Positions 62,813-64,000 of a stretch of DNA of 64,000 nt are shown piece by piece. Each line of letters opens with the position of its first letter. Positions within the stretch are counted from its first letter, which is position 1. The notes beneath the pieces were generated by a model that saw only the letters and a list, made by a program, of their open reading frames with translations, ran no database searches and was not told the origin of the DNA. The position numbers and the translations under genes are program-made. This stretch comes from JAPLHP01 sp963720375 (GTDB lineage Bacteria > Chloroflexota > Dehalococcoidia > UBA2247 > RBG-13-53-26). Location of the stretch: contig CAVRFM010000012.1 of NCBI GenBank assembly GCA_963720375.1, positions 1-64,000 on the forward strand. Reading direction: 5' to 3'.

Positions 62813-63418
62813 ATGGCAGATAGCTGGGTAGAGCAATTCATCAAGACCTTTGTACCTCTCTTCATAGTCATCGATGCTTTTGGCAACTTGCCATTCGTCA
62901 TCAGCATGAGCGAAGGGATGTCCAAGAGTGAGAGAAACAGGATGATTCTCGTTGCTGTCTTTACAGCAGCTATTGTTGGGCTGGCCTTTCTATTCCTGGG
63001 CAGGTTCGTTTTGAACCTGATGGGTATTGATGTAGGCTCTTTTGCTATTGGAGGCGGTCTTATTCTATTAGTCCTTTCCATCCGATTTATATTAACAGGC
63101 CAAGTCGTGGATATTATCAAAGAGGAAATGGTGGCTGTTGTTCCTATTGGCACTCCTCTGACAGTGGGCCCAGCCACGATAACCGCATTATTACTGCTGG
63201 CGACTCAGTTCCCACTGTATATGGTACTGCTCTCTTTCGCGCTGAATATTCTCATAGCCTGGATTGTCTTTATGTTGAGTAACGGGTTTGTTCGCTTCTT
63301 AGGGCATGGGGGCATCAAGGCAGTGTCCAAGGTATTCAGCCTCTTGCTGGCTGCCATTGCTGTAAGCATGATCATCAATGGCCTGAAACAGGTCGGCGTA
63401 TTGACGACTGGGACCTAG
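62813..63418 (+). CDS. MarC family integral membrane protein
   Basis: 201 aa with six hydrophobic segments. FVPLFIVIDAFGNLPFVISMSEGMS and VVPIGTPLTVGPATITALLLLATQ are the duplicated MarC/UPF0056 motifs (NP and GPxxI). Function in the cell is not established; MarC is no longer considered a drug pump. Confidence 0.9.
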   Translation: MADSWVEQFIKTFVPLFIVIDAFGNLPFVISMSEGMSKSERNRMILVAVFTAAIVGLAFLFLGRFVLNLMGIDVGSFAIGGGLILLVLSIRFILTGQVVDIIKEEMVAVVPIGTPLTVGPATITALLLLATQFPLYMVLLSFALNILIAWIVFMLSNGFVRFLGHGGIKAVSKVFSLLLAAIAVSMIINGLKQVGVLTTGT

Positions 63419-63633
63419 CCTCCCCAGATAGCGGAGATATCATTGGCACTTAACATAAAGTTCCTTTAATTGAGATTGATCATTATGCCACCAGAATCTT
63501 CTTCTGCAGGTGCAAATCCTACTCCAGAGTTTCCGGCAGGTCTGAACTGGTTGAATACTGAACATAATTGATGGCTCTTTGGAGTATGATGCATACCAAA
63601 TGACTGCCACACTGAGAGGCGCTTGGATTTAGA

Positions 63634-64000
63634 ATGGGCCTTAATTCGCACGACACTCAATGCTTCTTGGAGGAAGTTCAAGAAAGGAATTCGCTGGATT
63701 TGCTTGGTGTGGCGGATATCCGGGAAGTAAGGGGGGCATTTCAGGGACTATCGAAGGATGTCACAGATGCATTTCCCTTGGCCATAGTAGGGGCTGTACG
63801 GGTCTCCAAGGCAGTGCTAAGTACCCTGGAAGATGGCCCGAATCTCTTGTATTACCATCATTATCGGCAGCTCAACTCTCAATTGGACCGGGCATCTCTA
63901 AGAATCGCTCAGGAGATCGAAAGAAGAGGCTATGCTGCCTTGCCCATTGCTGCCTCACAGGTTGTTGATTGGGAGAAGATGACTGGCCATTTGTCTCATA
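63634..64000 (+). CDS. QueG-like 4Fe-4S protein, truncated by the window end
   Basis: 122 codons without a stop to the window edge. The segment LDLLGVADIREVRGAFQGL, the FPLAIVGAVRV strand, LYYHHYRQLNSQLDRASLRIAQEIERRGYAALPIAASQVVDWEKMTGHLSH match the cobalamin-binding N-terminus of epoxyqueuosine reductase-like proteins; the ferredoxin-type clusters would lie beyond 64000. The Shine-Dalgarno is weak. Confidence 0.75.
   Translation, partial: MGLNSHDTQCFLEEVQERNSLDLLGVADIREVRGAFQGLSKDVTDAFPLAIVGAVRVSKAVLSTLEDGPNLLYYHHYRQLNSQLDRASLRIAQEIERRGYAALPIAASQVVDWEKMTGHLSH

Overview
The window looks like a chromosomal segment of an uncultured Dehalococcoidia-type Chloroflexota. That is an inference from gene content: CaiB/BaiF CoA-transferases, SDR and flavin enzymes, ADP-forming acyl-CoA synthetase, DUF5679, DUF6125 and HEAT-repeat proteins, many tiny zinc-ribbon proteins, and a GC content near 50 percent. 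There is no rRNA, phage, plasmid, insertion sequence or CRISPR array. Genes are short, often alone or in pairs, and separated by repeat-rich spacers.

Layout. 0.5-7.6 kb: two ABC-2 type exporters flank a DUF457-like membrane protein, an HpcH/HpaI aldolase and a GyrI-like protein. 7.6-11.4 kb: a fumarate-reductase/ketosteroid-dehydrogenase-like flavoprotein, an NTF2-fold protein behind a 30-bp perfect palindrome, an M28 peptidase and a 49-codon internally deleted CoA-transferase remnant. 11.5-14.8 kb: a cyclic-di-GMP-I riboswitch with terminator upstream of an unknown gene, small proteins, lspA and a ferritin-like protein. 15.0-18.2 kb: a tandem duplication of a DUF169 gene convergent with a MerB-like gene. 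18-24 kb: small membrane and zinc-ribbon proteins, MarR, EthD, MBL-fold and DedA proteins. 24-42 kb: catabolic enzymes (SDR, molybdopterin oxidoreductase, flavin reductase-like, alcohol dehydrogenase, CoA-transferases, OYE-like reductase, ADP-forming acyl-CoA synthetase) with dodecin, LOG, DegV and gamma-carbonic-anhydrase genes. 42-54 kb: HEAT and zinc-ribbon proteins, a surface protein with five almost identical 369-bp repeats, a DUF4097 lipoprotein and tRNA genes (Thr, Leu, Cys, Leu, Trp, Arg, Ala, plus a degenerate Trp-like one). 54-62.7 kb: a type II fatty-acid-synthase-like operon (FabF, ACP, two CrtI-like flavoproteins, FabG, FabZ, FabI-like, phosphopantetheinyl transferase) facing a condensation-domain-like acyltransferase. 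The end holds a MarC protein and a truncated QueG-like gene.

The strongest novelty is the MerB-like pair. Each copy is a 250-codon frame that is only continuous if two in-frame TGA codons are read. The TGAs fall where MerB has its catalytic Cys96 (followed by A-V-D, matching Asp99) and Cys159. Each TGA is followed at bacterial SECIS distance by a stem-loop; the second has a GGTC loop like the E. coli fdhF element. The reading frame then runs to 8 bp from the convergent DUF169 gene. Both diverged copies keep both TGAs and both hairpins. I infer a double-selenocysteine organomercurial-lyase-like protein; no selenocysteine machinery genes lie in the window.

Several genes (both CoA-transferases, methyltransferase, DUF6125, HEAT, FabF, perhaps MarR) carry single-base frameshifts, some in homopolymers, so either sequencing indels or gene decay affect this contig. 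That caveat does not explain the TGA codons, which are not indels.
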